Positions 16,159 to 24,852 of a stretch of 64,000 nt of DNA are shown one piece after another. The notes beneath the pieces are model-generated. The model saw only the letters and a list, made by a program, of their open reading frames with translations. It had not been told where the DNA came from and searched no databases. The translations under genes and the position numbers were made by a program. The stretch is taken from contig CBDBFA010000003.1 of NCBI GenBank assembly GCA_965204545.1, positions 1,178,001 to 1,242,000 on the forward strand. Reading direction: 5' to 3'. This stretch comes from JAABVD01 sp965204545. GTDB taxonomy: Bacteria; Verrucomicrobiota; Verrucomicrobiia; Opitutales; UBA2995. Within the stretch, counting starts at the first letter, position 1; each line of letters opens with the position of its first letter.

Positions 16159-16647
16159 GTGGCTACTGTGGACGTCGTATCCGGAAGAGAAAGCTTCAAA
16201 TCCCGCTTGGCTGATCTGGGACTGCGCGTAACCAGCCAAAGGATGGCCATTTTCCACGCCGCCCGTCAATCCGATGAACACTTTACGGCGGAGGAACTGC
16301 TGGAGTATTCCCGCAGGTTCGACCACACGGTCAGCCGTGCCACCGTCTACCGCACCCTGCCCATTCTCACGGAAAGCCGGGTGGTGCGGGAAGTCGATAT
16401 CGGGAAAAACTACAAATTCTACTGCCCCTCCCGTGAAGAGGAACCATCGCAGGCCCAGGTGATTTGCACGGATTGCGATAAAATCTTCGAAATGGACGCT
16501 CCTTTTCTCGAGTGGTACGGACAATCCGTGGCCACAAAACTGGGCCTTTCCGTGGAAGATCAGCGGCTTCAGGTCAGTGCCTCCTGCGAGCGCTTGAAAA
16601 CCAATGGTTGCTGCGAGAATTGCGCGAATGATGAGCGATCAGCATAA
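16159..16647 (+). CDS. Fur-family transcriptional regulator with an altered metal site
   Basis: This 162-residue protein has the winged-helix DNA-binding domain of the Fur family (LADLGLRVTSQRMAIFHAA, then FDHTVSRATVYRTLPILTES). The structural zinc CxxC pair is present (ICTDCD), as is a C-terminal cluster (GCCENC). The His residues usually found just before the CxxC (HHH-like) are missing; the sequence reads EPSQAQVICTDC. This suggests a changed metal or peroxide-sensing site, so I do not assign Fur, Zur or PerR. The start is GTG at 16159. The TPR gene start overlaps its end, so the two are likely co-transcribed. Confidence 0.85.
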   Translation: MATVDVVSGRESFKSRLADLGLRVTSQRMAIFHAARQSDEHFTAEELLEYSRRFDHTVSRATVYRTLPILTESRVVREVDIGKNYKFYCPSREEEPSQAQVICTDCDKIFEMDAPFLEWYGQSVATKLGLSVEDQRLQVSASCERLKTNGCCENCANDERSA

Positions 16648-17002
16648 GTTTGAAATCTCCTTTTACGAAAGCGTCCTGAAAAAGGACCCGAAATTTGTCG
16701 AAGTTATCGAACTTCTGGGCGGGCTCTACACCCGCGCCGGGCGCATCGACGACGGCCTGAAAATGGACCGGAAACTGGTCCGGTTGAGGCCGGGCAACCC
16801 GGTGGTTCATTACAATTTGGCCTGTAGCCTGGCCCTGAAGCGCCGCTTGAAGGACGCCTTGACGGTTCTGACCAAGGCCGTGGAACTCGGTTACCGGGAC
16901 ATCAAATGGGTACAGGAGGATCCGGACCTGGAAAACCTGCGCGGTCACCCTTCCTATCAGAGGTTGCTGGATGACCTGAACGCGAAATTGCAGGAAAGTT
17001 AG
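16628..17002 (+). CDS. Small TPR-repeat protein
   Basis: This 124-residue protein contains about two tetratricopeptide repeats (VIELLGGLYTRAGRIDDGLK, then VHYNLACSLALKRRLKDALT) followed by a capping region similar to TPR-end motifs (WVQEDPDLENLRGHPSYQ). It has no signal peptide. TPR domains bind other proteins; the partner is unknown. It overlaps the last 20 bases of the Fur-family gene, so it may work with or be controlled by that regulator. The start is one of two adjacent ATGs (16628 or 16631); a GTG upstream at 16604 is less likely. Confidence 0.8.
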   Translation: MMSDQHKFEISFYESVLKKDPKFVEVIELLGGLYTRAGRIDDGLKMDRKLVRLRPGNPVVHYNLACSLALKRRLKDALTVLTKAVELGYRDIKWVQEDPDLENLRGHPSYQRLLDDLNAKLQES

Positions 17003-17104
17003 CAACCTCTCAAAAACTTCAAACCTCAAAAGACCCCATCGGCGTTCAATAACGTTTTGCCTTTTCTTAAGGGTTACCCCTGAAGTATTGATTTGAGTCA
17101 TCCC

Positions 17105-18088
17105 GTGCCCGAAGCGCTTGCATACGACCCGCTGGTAGTTTCCTCCATCGATTTTCAGGAGGAACCTCTAACCCATATTCAAGAGGAAATCCTGCAACTG
17201 AAAAAAGAGCGCAACGCCATTATCCTGGCCCACAATTACCAGATAGATCCCATTCAGCGGATCGCCGACTATATTGGAGATTCCCTTGGCTTATCCTACC
17301 AGGCGGCGAAAGCAGATGCGGATGTCATCCTGTTTTGCGGGGTTCACTTTATGGCGGAAACCGCCAAAATCATCAATCCGCACAAAACCGTTGTCCTTCC
17401 CGACCTCCAAGCCGGTTGCTCCTTGGCAGATTCCTGTCCCGCGCCGAAACTCCAGGCTTATAAGGATGCCCATCCCGATACCTACGTGGTAGCCTATATC
17501 AATTGCTCCGCTGCCGTAAAAGCCATCAGCGACGTCATCTGTACCAGTGGAAACGCCGTCCAAATCGTGCAAAGGGTTCCGGAGGATAAGGAAATCCTGT
17601 TTGTCCCGGACCAGAACCTCGGTCAATGGGTAGCAAAACTGACCGGACGGCGGCTGAAGCTGTGGCCAGGGAGTTGTTACGCCCACGTCTTGTTCACCGT
17701 TCAGTCTCTGGAAAGACTGCGGGCCCATTTTCCCGGAGCCCCCATAGTGGCTCATCCCGAGTGCGTGGAAACCGTGCGAGACATGGCCGATGAAGTCTGC
17801 AGCACAGAGGGAATGCTGGGCTTTTGCCGCAGCCATCCCTCCCGGGACATCATCGTGGTTACCGAAACCGGCATGCTCAATCGTCTCCGCCGGGAAATCC
17901 CCGGGAAACGCTTTATCGCCGGTCCCACCGACACCTGCGCCTGCAACGATTGCCGGTTCATGAAAATGAACACCGTGGAAAAAATGCGGGATGCCCTGGC
18001 CAACCTGTCCCCGGAAATCGAGCTGGAGGAATCGATCCGTCAAAATGCTTTCCGGCCCATAAAACGCATGCTCGACTGGAGCAACTAG
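17105..18088 (+). CDS. nadA: Quinolinate synthase A
   Basis: This enzyme (327 residues) condenses iminoaspartate with dihydroxyacetone phosphate to quinolinate in NAD synthesis, using a 4Fe-4S cluster. Family motifs are IILAHNYQIDPIQRIADYIG, ILFCGVHFMAETAKI, LPDLQAGCSLADSC and YINCSAAVKA. A C-terminal CACNDCRFMKMN segment supplies one cluster Cys; the others lie in QAGCSL and AHPECVE. The start is uncertain: GTG at 17105 gives MPEALAYDPL, while TTG at 17093 adds four codons; neither has a clear Shine-Dalgarno sequence. No nadB or nadC is adjacent. Confidence 0.93.
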   Translation: MPEALAYDPLVVSSIDFQEEPLTHIQEEILQLKKERNAIILAHNYQIDPIQRIADYIGDSLGLSYQAAKADADVILFCGVHFMAETAKIINPHKTVVLPDLQAGCSLADSCPAPKLQAYKDAHPDTYVVAYINCSAAVKAISDVICTSGNAVQIVQRVPEDKEILFVPDQNLGQWVAKLTGRRLKLWPGSCYAHVLFTVQSLERLRAHFPGAPIVAHPECVETVRDMADEVCSTEGMLGFCRSHPSRDIIVVTETGMLNRLRREIPGKRFIAGPTDTCACNDCRFMKMNTVEKMRDALANLSPEIELEESIRQNAFRPIKRMLDWSN

Positions 18089-18557
18089 CCAACTCTCGAT
18101 GCTGGATACTGGATGCTTGATGCTTGATGCTGTTTCGCGCTCCCGGCGCTTCCCCATTATCTCTCGCCAAGGCCGCAAAGAACGCCGAGACATGGATAAT
18201 AAAAAACCACAGAGAACTCAGAGAACACAGAGAGGGAAGGCGCGCTGAGGCGCGCCAATGAGGAATTGGGGAGAAGAGGCATTATAAATTGTAGGAGGGG
18301 GTTTATCCCCCGATCATCCAAATGCCTCACCGCAATCGGGGGATTAACCCCGTCCTACAGTTTCGTAATTGATTATTAATAGATGCTGGGAATGGAATCT
18401 CCTCCTTCCCTCGATCACGATTAATCTCAACACCTTCTTCCTTCTATTTTGACCCCGAGCTTTTAAGCGACAAATATTTTTTAGATTACTTACGGTCAAA
18501 GCGAGGTTGGGAAGGGCACACTTCGTGAAGGTAATCCGCAACTTTTCTCCACTCAGA
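18089..18557. repeat. Intergenic mosaic with REP-like inverted repeat
   Basis: No gene is supported. After nadA come degenerate GATGCTGG heptamers (18107-18131), a TCTCGCCAAGGCCGCAAAG box (18162), a CAGAGAACTCAGAGAACACAG box, and a GGCGCGCTGAGGCGCGCC hairpin (about 18239-18256) followed by ATGAGGAATTGGG. A long imperfect inverted repeat occupies 18291-18358, and a GATCACGATTAATCTCA box lies near 18413. Bases 18440-18557 are unique and probably hold the promoter of the next gene. Confidence 0.7.
18291..18358. repeat. REP-like inverted repeat (GTAGGAGGGGGTTTATCCCC family)
   Basis: GTAGGAGGGGGTTTATCCCC at the left end pairs with GGGGATTAACCCCGTCCTAC at the right end, and ATCGGGGG/CCCCCGAT continue the pairing inward. 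Relatives lie at 47638-47670 (plus orientation) and 51164-51217 (minus orientation). Confidence 0.7.
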
Positions 18558-18920
18558 ATGGGACGGCGTCATTCCATGATCCGGACAGGGGTGTTACTTG
18601 TCCTGCTGACGGAACTTTTTCTGTCCCAGTTGGCCATTTCCAGCCCACAGTTACACCATTGGCTGCATGGAGTCCCCTCGGAGGAACATTCCTCGGAGGA
18701 CCGTTGTGGATGTCACGGGGAATCCGAAGATGCTCAAGAGCCGGAACACCTCTGCGTCATCGTCCTGATGGCTGCGGGTATCCTGAACGAGGAAGGAGCC
18801 TTTGAAATTCATCCTTCCAAAGCGTTCAACGAACCGCTCCTCCCTTCCGCACCCCATTTGGCAGGGGCACCTGCCATGGCCCGGTATTTGGCAAGAGGGC
18901 CGCCGCATCGGTTCAGATAA
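18558..18920 (+). CDS. Small exported His/Cys-containing protein, possibly metal-related
   Basis: I do not recognise a named family. The 120-residue product has a hydrophobic segment at about residues 7-28 (MIRTGVLLVLLTELFLSQL) that could be a signal peptide or anchor. A short His/Cys/Glu-rich stretch follows (LHHWLHGVPSEEHSSEDRCG, then CHGESEDAQEPEHLC), suited to binding zinc or a similar metal. The C-terminal half is plain. It lies 119 bp upstream of a TonB receptor gene whose surface loops are His/Glu-rich, so a shared role in metal uptake is plausible but inferred. The start could be the ATG at 18558 or 18576. Confidence 0.6.
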   Translation: MGRRHSMIRTGVLLVLLTELFLSQLAISSPQLHHWLHGVPSEEHSSEDRCGCHGESEDAQEPEHLCVIVLMAAGILNEEGAFEIHPSKAFNEPLLPSAPHLAGAPAMARYLARGPPHRFR

Positions 18921-18973
18921 GTCATTATTCACCGGTCCTGAGACCCGGTTGCTCCGCGATTGATAGCGGTAGC

Positions 18974-18989
18974 GCCCGGTCCGACGGGC
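18974..18989 (+). other. Hairpin in the leader of the TonB receptor gene
   Basis: GCCCG and CGGGC pair around GTCCGA, and a perfect palindrome ACCTGTGCAGGT lies about 20 bp further on. The leader between the small His/Cys gene and the receptor gene is unique sequence, not repeat mosaic, so it may carry a regulatory structure. I cannot match it to a riboswitch class. Confidence 0.3.
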
Positions 18990-19039
18990 CACGATAGCTT
19001 AAACTGAACCTGTGCAGGTCAGCCTCCTGCCTAAATACA

Positions 19040-21041
19040 ATGCAAAACGGAAAAACTTTAGCCTTATTATTCTTTATTATAACGATTTTCCCGGCGCTTT
19101 CCGCCGAGGACGAATGGTACGAAGAGGGAGAGATCATAGATCTCGACCGCGTCAATTTTTCTGCCAGCCCCCTTGCTGTTAAACAAGTGGACTTGGTAAT
19201 GCCAGCCGACATTCTGTCCGGAGAATACCTCCGGCGCACCGGGGAATCTTCCCTCGGAGCCACCTTGGATGGGCTACCCGGCCTACACAATACCTCCTAT
19301 GCTCCGGGCGCGGGGCGACCCGTCATCCGCGGTAGCGGGGGAGAAAGCCGGGGGTCTATCCCTGCAATCGGGCAAGGACAACTTTGCCTGGAGCTTGAAC
19401 TACATGAAACGCGATGCCGGGGATTACGAAATTCCCGGTTTTGCGGAAGCCGAACACCTGCACGAGCACGAGGAGGAACACGGGGAGGATGAAGATCACC
19501 ATGAAGAAGAAGAGGGTGAAGAACATGGAGAGGACGAAGATCACGATCACCATGAGGAGGAAGAAGAACATGAGGAGGTTTCCGGCATATTGCCCAATAG
19601 CATTGTTGAAACTGAGAGTGCAGCTGTGGGATTTGGTTGGTTTACCGAAACAGCCAGTTACGGATTTGCCTTCAACCAATACGATTCATTCTACGGAGTG
19701 CCCGGTCATAGCCATGCACATGGACATGAAGAAGAAGGTCATGGACACGAAGAAGAAGAGGGACATGATGAGATGGAAGGACATGAAGGAGAAGAACATG
19801 AGGACGAAGATCACCACGAAGAAGAAGGTCACGAGGAGTCCGTTGTCGTCGACCTGGAAAATTCGCGTACCAGTTTCCGTGCCGAATGGTTGGAATCCAA
19901 CGCCTTGTTTGAATCGTCCGAGCTGAACATTGGCTATGGCGATTACCGGCACGTGGAGAGGGAAGGGGAGCATGTCGGAACATTATATGAACGAACGGGA
20001 GTCGACCTGCGTTTTACGGGGGTGCACCACCCAATAGGCGACCTCACCGGAGCATTGGGCCTGCATCTCAAAGACGAATCCTTCCTGGCCGAAGGGGAAG
20101 AGGCATTTGTTCCCAAAAATGACCTGAGCAATTACGCCTTGTTTGCGGTGGAACGTTACCACGCCAAATGGGGAGCGTTCGAATTTGGGGGACGGATTGA
20201 AAACCAATCCCTCTCTCCCGACGACCCTGATTTGAGTGAGAAGGATAACACAACCTTCAACCTGTCTGGCGGATGGGTTGTCGATCTGCAGGAAAACAGC
20301 ACTTTGGCTGTGAACCTGGCTTACAACGAGCGCGCCCCAAACGTGTCCGAGTTCTATGCATTCGGGCCTCACGTGGGCACTCAAACCTTCGAAATCGGCA
20401 ATCCCGATCTGGATATTGAACAATCCAACAGCCTCAACGCCTCCTGGCGAAAATCGGCCGGGGCGGTCACCGGAGAAGTCTCCCTCTTTTTCTCCGATTT
20501 CAAAGACTTTGCATTTCTGGAACATCTGGATCATGAAGAGTTCGAGGAACTGTATCCGGAGGATGATGCGGGAGGTCTGGATATCTTTAGGGTGGAGGCC
20601 GTGGATGCTCAATTCTACGGCTTGGAAGTGGACATCCGCTTCCACTTGATCGATAATGTGGATGACAACCTGCATTTCGATCTGACTTTCGATCAGACCC
20701 GTGCCACCAACCAAACGGAAAACTCCAACCTCCCCCGCATACCCACGCGGCGCATTGGAGGGCGTTTAGTCTATGAATCGGGTCCTTGGTTGTTGGGATT
20801 GGGCGCCAGGCATACCGCCTCGGCCAAACATCTCGCCCCCGATGAAACCCCGACACAGGGTTATACGGTGGTAAATGCGGACATCACACGTCGGATTGAA
20901 AGCGGCAATGTCGCTCACGACCTGTTCCTCTATGGCCGAAACCTGACCGACGAGGAAATTCGTCCCCATACCTCCTTCACAAAAGACCAGGTTCCCAGGC
21001 CCGGTTTTGGAATTTCAACCGGTCTGAGAATTCTGTTCTAA
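19040..21041 (+). pseudogene. ZnuD-like TonB-dependent receptor, disrupted in the plug domain
   Basis: This was a TonB-dependent outer-membrane receptor. The first frame (19040 to about 19345) gives a signal peptide (LALLFFIITIFPALSAEDEW) and the first half of the plug (ATLDGLPGLHNTSY, then GAGRPVIRG). The sequence then shifts frame and resumes at GEKAGGLSLQSGKDNFAWSL, which is the barrel start in ZnuD-like receptors. The second half of the plug, normally about 100 residues, is missing. The remaining frame is intact to the C-terminal phenylalanine-type strand (GFGISTGLRILF). Two extracellular loops are extremely His/Glu/Asp-rich (19443-19575 and 19706-19840), as in zinc receptors. Unless the junction is an assembly error, the gene cannot make a working receptor. 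Confidence 0.8.
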
Positions 21042-21261
21042 CCCGGATATGGAAGAGGTTACGGCATCGCGGGGACGCGATTGCCCTACCATTTCAAAAC
21101 GTAAGCGGTAGGGCGGCGGCATCCTTGCCGCGCCTGAAAATTTCTCATGCCACGATCTGGTTTTCTCACGGCCGGGCTATTGATTCCCCTTTTACCGGGA
21201 TTCCGGAGCGCAGTAGAAGATTGGGAGATGTCGCATTCGCTCGGCAAGTGAGATATGCGGG
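21042..21261 (+). repeat. 142-bp dispersed repeat, copy 2, with right-end segment
   Basis: Bases 21042-21183 are the 142-bp repeat. Bases 21184-21261 match 43684-43761, ending in a GTGAGATATGCGGGC sequence that is the right terminal inverted repeat of the ACCCGC element family. The copy begins directly after the stop codon of the receptor pseudogene, so it could supply the 3' end of that transcript. Confidence 0.85.
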
Positions 21262-21319
21262 CCAATTGCCGCCCCCTGGCGCCTTTTTGTTCTCTGTGGT
21301 TACTCTCTCCTAAACCTTC

Positions 21320-24300
21320 TCAATTACTCGGTCCAAAGCTCTTCTTGATGCTCAGGTAGTAACGGAGGCCGTCCGGCTCGTAGAGATGACCGGGAAAACC
21401 AACCGAGTTATTATACGCCGCAAAGGCTGCGGGAGGGTCGGTGTCAAAGAGATTTTCCACGCCCAAGGTGGCGGAGAAATCGCCCAGCCAACCGCCCTTT
21501 TCCTGCCCGAAGTTGTAGGTCAATTGCATGTCCCAGAGCAGCCGATCGTCTACTTTGGATAATTCAAAGTTCTCATCGACATCGAGAAAACCAGAGGTGT
21601 AATGGCCAACCAGAAAGAGGTCGAAATCCCCATAGCCCCAATTGAAAGTGGTGGTAAATTTGTATTCGAGATAGCCATTTTGACCCGATCCGGCATTGGC
21701 GATGACCAGCGGTCGATCGTCCAGCACGCCGATTTGAACGTCTGTGCCTTGCGGTTCGCGAATGGCCAGGGAGACCCCCGAGCCGAGACCGACGAGGTCA
21801 AAGGCGGGACTGTCGGGGTTGCTTTGGGTGCGGGCCCCTTTTAGCCAAGTAAAGTTAATACCCCACTGAAACGTTCCAAAGCGGTCCGTCCGGAGAATAT
21901 ACCGGCTCCCCAGATCAATCCCATGAAAGGTAGATCGGCCCGCGTTCTGAAAGAGCGTATCGACGAGGAGGATGTTATTTTGACTGTCCAGCAGGACCCT
22001 TTCCCCGGGGAGAGTAGCGCCGCCGGAGAATATGCGGTCCACCGTGTCCTGCGGATTATTGGACACCGACCCGGAACGACGGATTTGCCAAAAATCCAAA
22101 TTGAAGGTAAAGTCTGAGAGAAATTGAGGAGTGAGGATGAAACCCAGGTTCCAGCTTTCAGAAGATTCGGGTTCGAGAGCGGGGTTGCCCGCCACTGTCA
22201 TATCGATCTCCGGGTTGATGTCATCCGGGTTCCAGGGATTGGAAACAGAGGTCAAGCCGGAGGTCTTGCCGGCGAATAATTCAAAAAGGGAGGGCTCACG
22301 GAAACCATTGCTCCAACTTGCCCGCAGGATCAAGCCCTCGATGGGGGTGAGGCGGGAGCTTATTTTTGGCACGAAAGTGGACCGTTTGCTGGTGATGAAG
22401 TCCTCGTAGCGGCCAGCTAGATTGATGTCCCAGGAATAAACCGGGGTCTGCATTTTCGGCCCGATTATGGGGACGGAGGTTTCGAAGAAGAGGGCCTGGA
22501 TGTCGCGACTGGCATTGGTATAGGTTCGTGTGGAAGAGCCCACGAGGTCACCGCTTTCCACAGTCGGGTCGGGATTCTGGTTGATCGTTTCCCGCCGCCA
22601 ATCATAACCGAAGGCCATCCCGAGGTCTCCTCCCGGGAGGGGGAACACATTGCCGGAGGACATATGGGCATGGCCAAACCACACTTCGGAATCGGACTTG
22701 CTCTGGGAGTAAACCAAGGCATTCTCGGCCAAAGCGCGGTTGTGATCGTTCCAGTAACCGTCAAACTGAGAAGCGCCGAAGGGGTTGTAAGGTTCAGGGC
22801 CGAGGCCGAGGTATTTGCTGCTGGACTGGTCGAACCAAGGGTCGGCCGCGTTCATCAAGCGGTTAAGGCGGCTGGTCGAAACACTCCTGTACCCCTGAAT
22901 TTCATCAACCCTGCTGATGCGGAAGCCGGTGTCCAAATTCCAGTTGGAAGAGCGGAATTCCAAATCTTTTCCATGCAGTCCCAGGGTGGTGATGAAGGCG
23001 GTGGCGTCGGTGTTAACCAACCGCTGGCCAAATTCTTCCAAGCGGGCTCTAGTGACCCCTTCCAGGTCCTGATTGAAGGGGTTGAAAGGGTTGAATGCCC
23101 CGGGAGGCAATTCGCTCAGGCGATAGAAGTCATAGCCGTCTTGGCTATACTTCACGTAACCGGGCAGGGGCTCTCCATTCCTATGAGCGCCGGGGCTGTT
23201 AATGGGAATGGGAGTGCGCGAAGGAATGACGAGGCTGACGCCATCATAATTGCGAAAACTGCCGGTGGCGGGGGGGGCGAGACCATCATTTGCATTTGCC
23301 TTGGTGTAGCTGATGTCCCCAACGGCAAAGAAGGAATCGTTCAGCTTTCCCCTATAGGTCATGAAAGTCCCCGACCTTTCAATTGCCGGAGTGGCTGGCG
23401 ATAAACGGTTGTAATTATAGCGGGAATGTTCGCCAAAAGCGCCCAGATAGGTGTACTGATCCGCCCTCAGATTGCCGTCGTTGTTTTCAATATTGGCATT
23501 TGCGGTGCGGGTTCCGTCCGGGTTGGAAGGACCGGAAGTAACCAGTACGGCCCGGTTCGGGTTGGAGGGCATGCCCTCGGTATCCAAACCGGGGATAAGT
23601 CCGTCCGGACCCAGGCCGAGGGCTTCGCGAGCGGCCTCGGCGGATATTTGGATGTTTATCGGAATCGAATTGGAGCTGAGAAAAGGCGGGACAGCCGAAA
23701 AGGGGCGGTCCCTGTTCATGATGGGGTTCTTCTTCAGGTAAAAAACATTACCGGTAATATTTGCCTCTTCCCCTCCAATACCAAAGAAGACGCTACTGTA
23801 AAATTCGGATGAATCCGTGCTGGAAATATCTTCGCCGTAGCGGGTGACGACTTCAGCTCCCTGGTAATCCGCGTTGGTGATGATATTGATTACCCCGGCT
23901 ACCGCGTCTGCGCCGTAAGTGGCGGAAGCGCCCTCTTTCAACACTTCAATCCGTTTAATGGCGGCGGCCGGTATGGTGTTCAGATCGATAAAGGAGGAGG
24001 TCCCTCCCGCTCCCGTGGGCCAGGGAGCAAGGCGTTTGCCGTTGATGAGGATCAGAGTCGAATCGGCCCCTATACCTCTGAGGGAAACACCGGAAGCGCC
24101 CGGGGTGAATCCTGTCTGGTTATGCTGCATCGGAATCGACCCGGCGTTGCTGAAGGGTAAATTTTGCAAAAACTCTTCCGCTGTGACATAGCCTATTGAT
24201 TCAAATTCCTCGCGCTCAATGACCTGAATAGGGGCTGATTGAACTTCTTCACTGGAATAGAGCAGGGAACCGGTAACCACGAATTCTTCCAAATCGTAGA

Positions 24301-24394
24301 TTTCCGGAAAGGCTTCCTCGGAACTCTCCTGCGCTTCCGACACGAAGGAGAAGATAAGAGAAATCAGAGACAACCAGCAAATTTTTGGAGCCAT
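21320..24394 (-). CDS. TonB-dependent outer-membrane receptor
   Basis: This 1024-residue protein is an outer-membrane active transporter powered by TonB. It has a signal peptide (ICWLSLISLIFSFVSEA), a TonB-box-like start (EEFVVTGSLL), a complete plug (GVSLRGIGADSTLILINGKR, then IKRIEVLKEGASATYGADAV and AGVINIITN) and a long barrel ending in GLRYYLSIKKSFGPSN. The plug style matches large receptors common in Opitutae and Xanthomonadales, often for plant or algal glycans, but the substrate is unknown. I start at the ATG giving MAPKICWL. The upstream in-frame extension to 24541 would translate a transposon-like element and is not credible. Confidence 0.92.
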   Translation of the reverse strand: MAPKICWLSLISLIFSFVSEAQESSEEAFPEIYDLEEFVVTGSLLYSSEEVQSAPIQVIEREEFESIGYVTAEEFLQNLPFSNAGSIPMQHNQTGFTPGASGVSLRGIGADSTLILINGKRLAPWPTGAGGTSSFIDLNTIPAAAIKRIEVLKEGASATYGADAVAGVINIITNADYQGAEVVTRYGEDISSTDSSEFYSSVFFGIGGEEANITGNVFYLKKNPIMNRDRPFSAVPPFLSSNSIPINIQISAEAAREALGLGPDGLIPGLDTEGMPSNPNRAVLVTSGPSNPDGTRTANANIENNDGNLRADQYTYLGAFGEHSRYNYNRLSPATPAIERSGTFMTYRGKLNDSFFAVGDISYTKANANDGLAPPATGSFRNYDGVSLVIPSRTPIPINSPGAHRNGEPLPGYVKYSQDGYDFYRLSELPPGAFNPFNPFNQDLEGVTRARLEEFGQRLVNTDATAFITTLGLHGKDLEFRSSNWNLDTGFRISRVDEIQGYRSVSTSRLNRLMNAADPWFDQSSSKYLGLGPEPYNPFGASQFDGYWNDHNRALAENALVYSQSKSDSEVWFGHAHMSSGNVFPLPGGDLGMAFGYDWRRETINQNPDPTVESGDLVGSSTRTYTNASRDIQALFFETSVPIIGPKMQTPVYSWDINLAGRYEDFITSKRSTFVPKISSRLTPIEGLILRASWSNGFREPSLFELFAGKTSGLTSVSNPWNPDDINPEIDMTVAGNPALEPESSESWNLGFILTPQFLSDFTFNLDFWQIRRSGSVSNNPQDTVDRIFSGGATLPGERVLLDSQNNILLVDTLFQNAGRSTFHGIDLGSRYILRTDRFGTFQWGINFTWLKGARTQSNPDSPAFDLVGLGSGVSLAIREPQGTDVQIGVLDDRPLVIANAGSGQNGYLEYKFTTTFNWGYGDFDLFLVGHYTSGFLDVDENFELSKVDDRLLWDMQLTYNFGQEKGGWLGDFSATLGVENLFDTDPPAAFAAYNNSVGFPGHLYEPDGLRYYLSIKKSFGPSN

Positions 24395-24403
24395 TATTTT
24401 AGG

Positions 24404-24578
24404 ACCCGCATATCTCACAAAATTCGTGACGAGCGAACGGAGGTCGAGTGCTGGCGGGGGTTTCGTGCAGATTCGGGGGTGAAGCCGGGTCGACACCCTG
24501 CAAAGTCCCGAATCCAGGGAAATCCCCACCAGTGCCGACATACCGGAGCGCAGTAGAAAATTTGTGAGATTTGCGGGT
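24404..24578. mobile_element. MITE-like element, ACCCGC family, upstream of the TonB receptor
   Basis: The 175-bp element starts ACCCGCATATCTCACAAAAT and ends with the near-inverse ATTTGTGAGATTTGCGGGT. TAGG flanks both sides (24400-24403 and 24579-24582), a likely target-site duplication. It has no coding capacity. It sits 10 bp in front of the receptor start codon, so it may provide or interrupt the promoter and leader. Confidence 0.7.
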
Positions 24579-24622
24579 TAGGAGTTGCACCGTATCCAAC
24601 AACTTTAATGGCGCCATTCCGG

Positions 24623-24844
24623 TCAAGCTCCGGATTCACCGCCAACACGTTTGAACCGGGCGCGTATCCAGAAGATGACTCCGCCGACCATGGACAGGGG
24701 GAGAAGGGAAAGCGCTGCGGTGGAAAGGTAGAAGGCTACGCGGGTCTCCTCATTGGCGCTGAAACATACCGGGCAAGCCTCTGCCTGCGCCAGCGCCGCC
24801 AACAGCATCCAACCCACCCGGAAAATTATTGAATTGCGCTTCAT
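24623..24844 (-). CDS. Small membrane protein with CPVC motif, end of the oxidase operon
   Basis: This 73-residue protein has a signal-like hydrophobic N-terminus (IIFRVGWMLLAALAQAEA), a CPVC motif directly after the likely cleavage site (EACPVCFSANEETR), and one transmembrane helix (about residues 36-60). The CxxC could be redox-active or bind copper or heme. It is the last gene of the cytochrome oxidase operon, starting 8 bp after the second subunit III gene. I chose the ATG that gives MKRNSIIF; a start further upstream would overlap subunit III. Function is unknown; a role in oxidase assembly is inferred from position. Confidence 0.7.
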   Translation of the reverse strand: MKRNSIIFRVGWMLLAALAQAEACPVCFSANEETRVAFYLSTAALSLLPLSMVGGVIFWIRARFKRVGGESGA

Positions 24845-24852
24845 CAAACCGA

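Noticed and set aside
18107..18131. Possible CRISPR-like spacing in the GATGCTGG repeats
   Set aside because: Units are 7-8 bp with no spacers; there are no cas genes in the window.
18921..19039. Cobalamin-type riboswitch upstream of the TonB receptor pseudogene
   Set aside because: The leader has hairpins, but the conserved cobalamin box and core motifs are not found; the receptor loops suggest a metal, not B12.
24395..24541. In-frame N-terminal extension of the TonB receptor beginning at 24541
   Set aside because: It translates the MITE-like element and has no signal-peptide features; the signal peptide begins at 24394.
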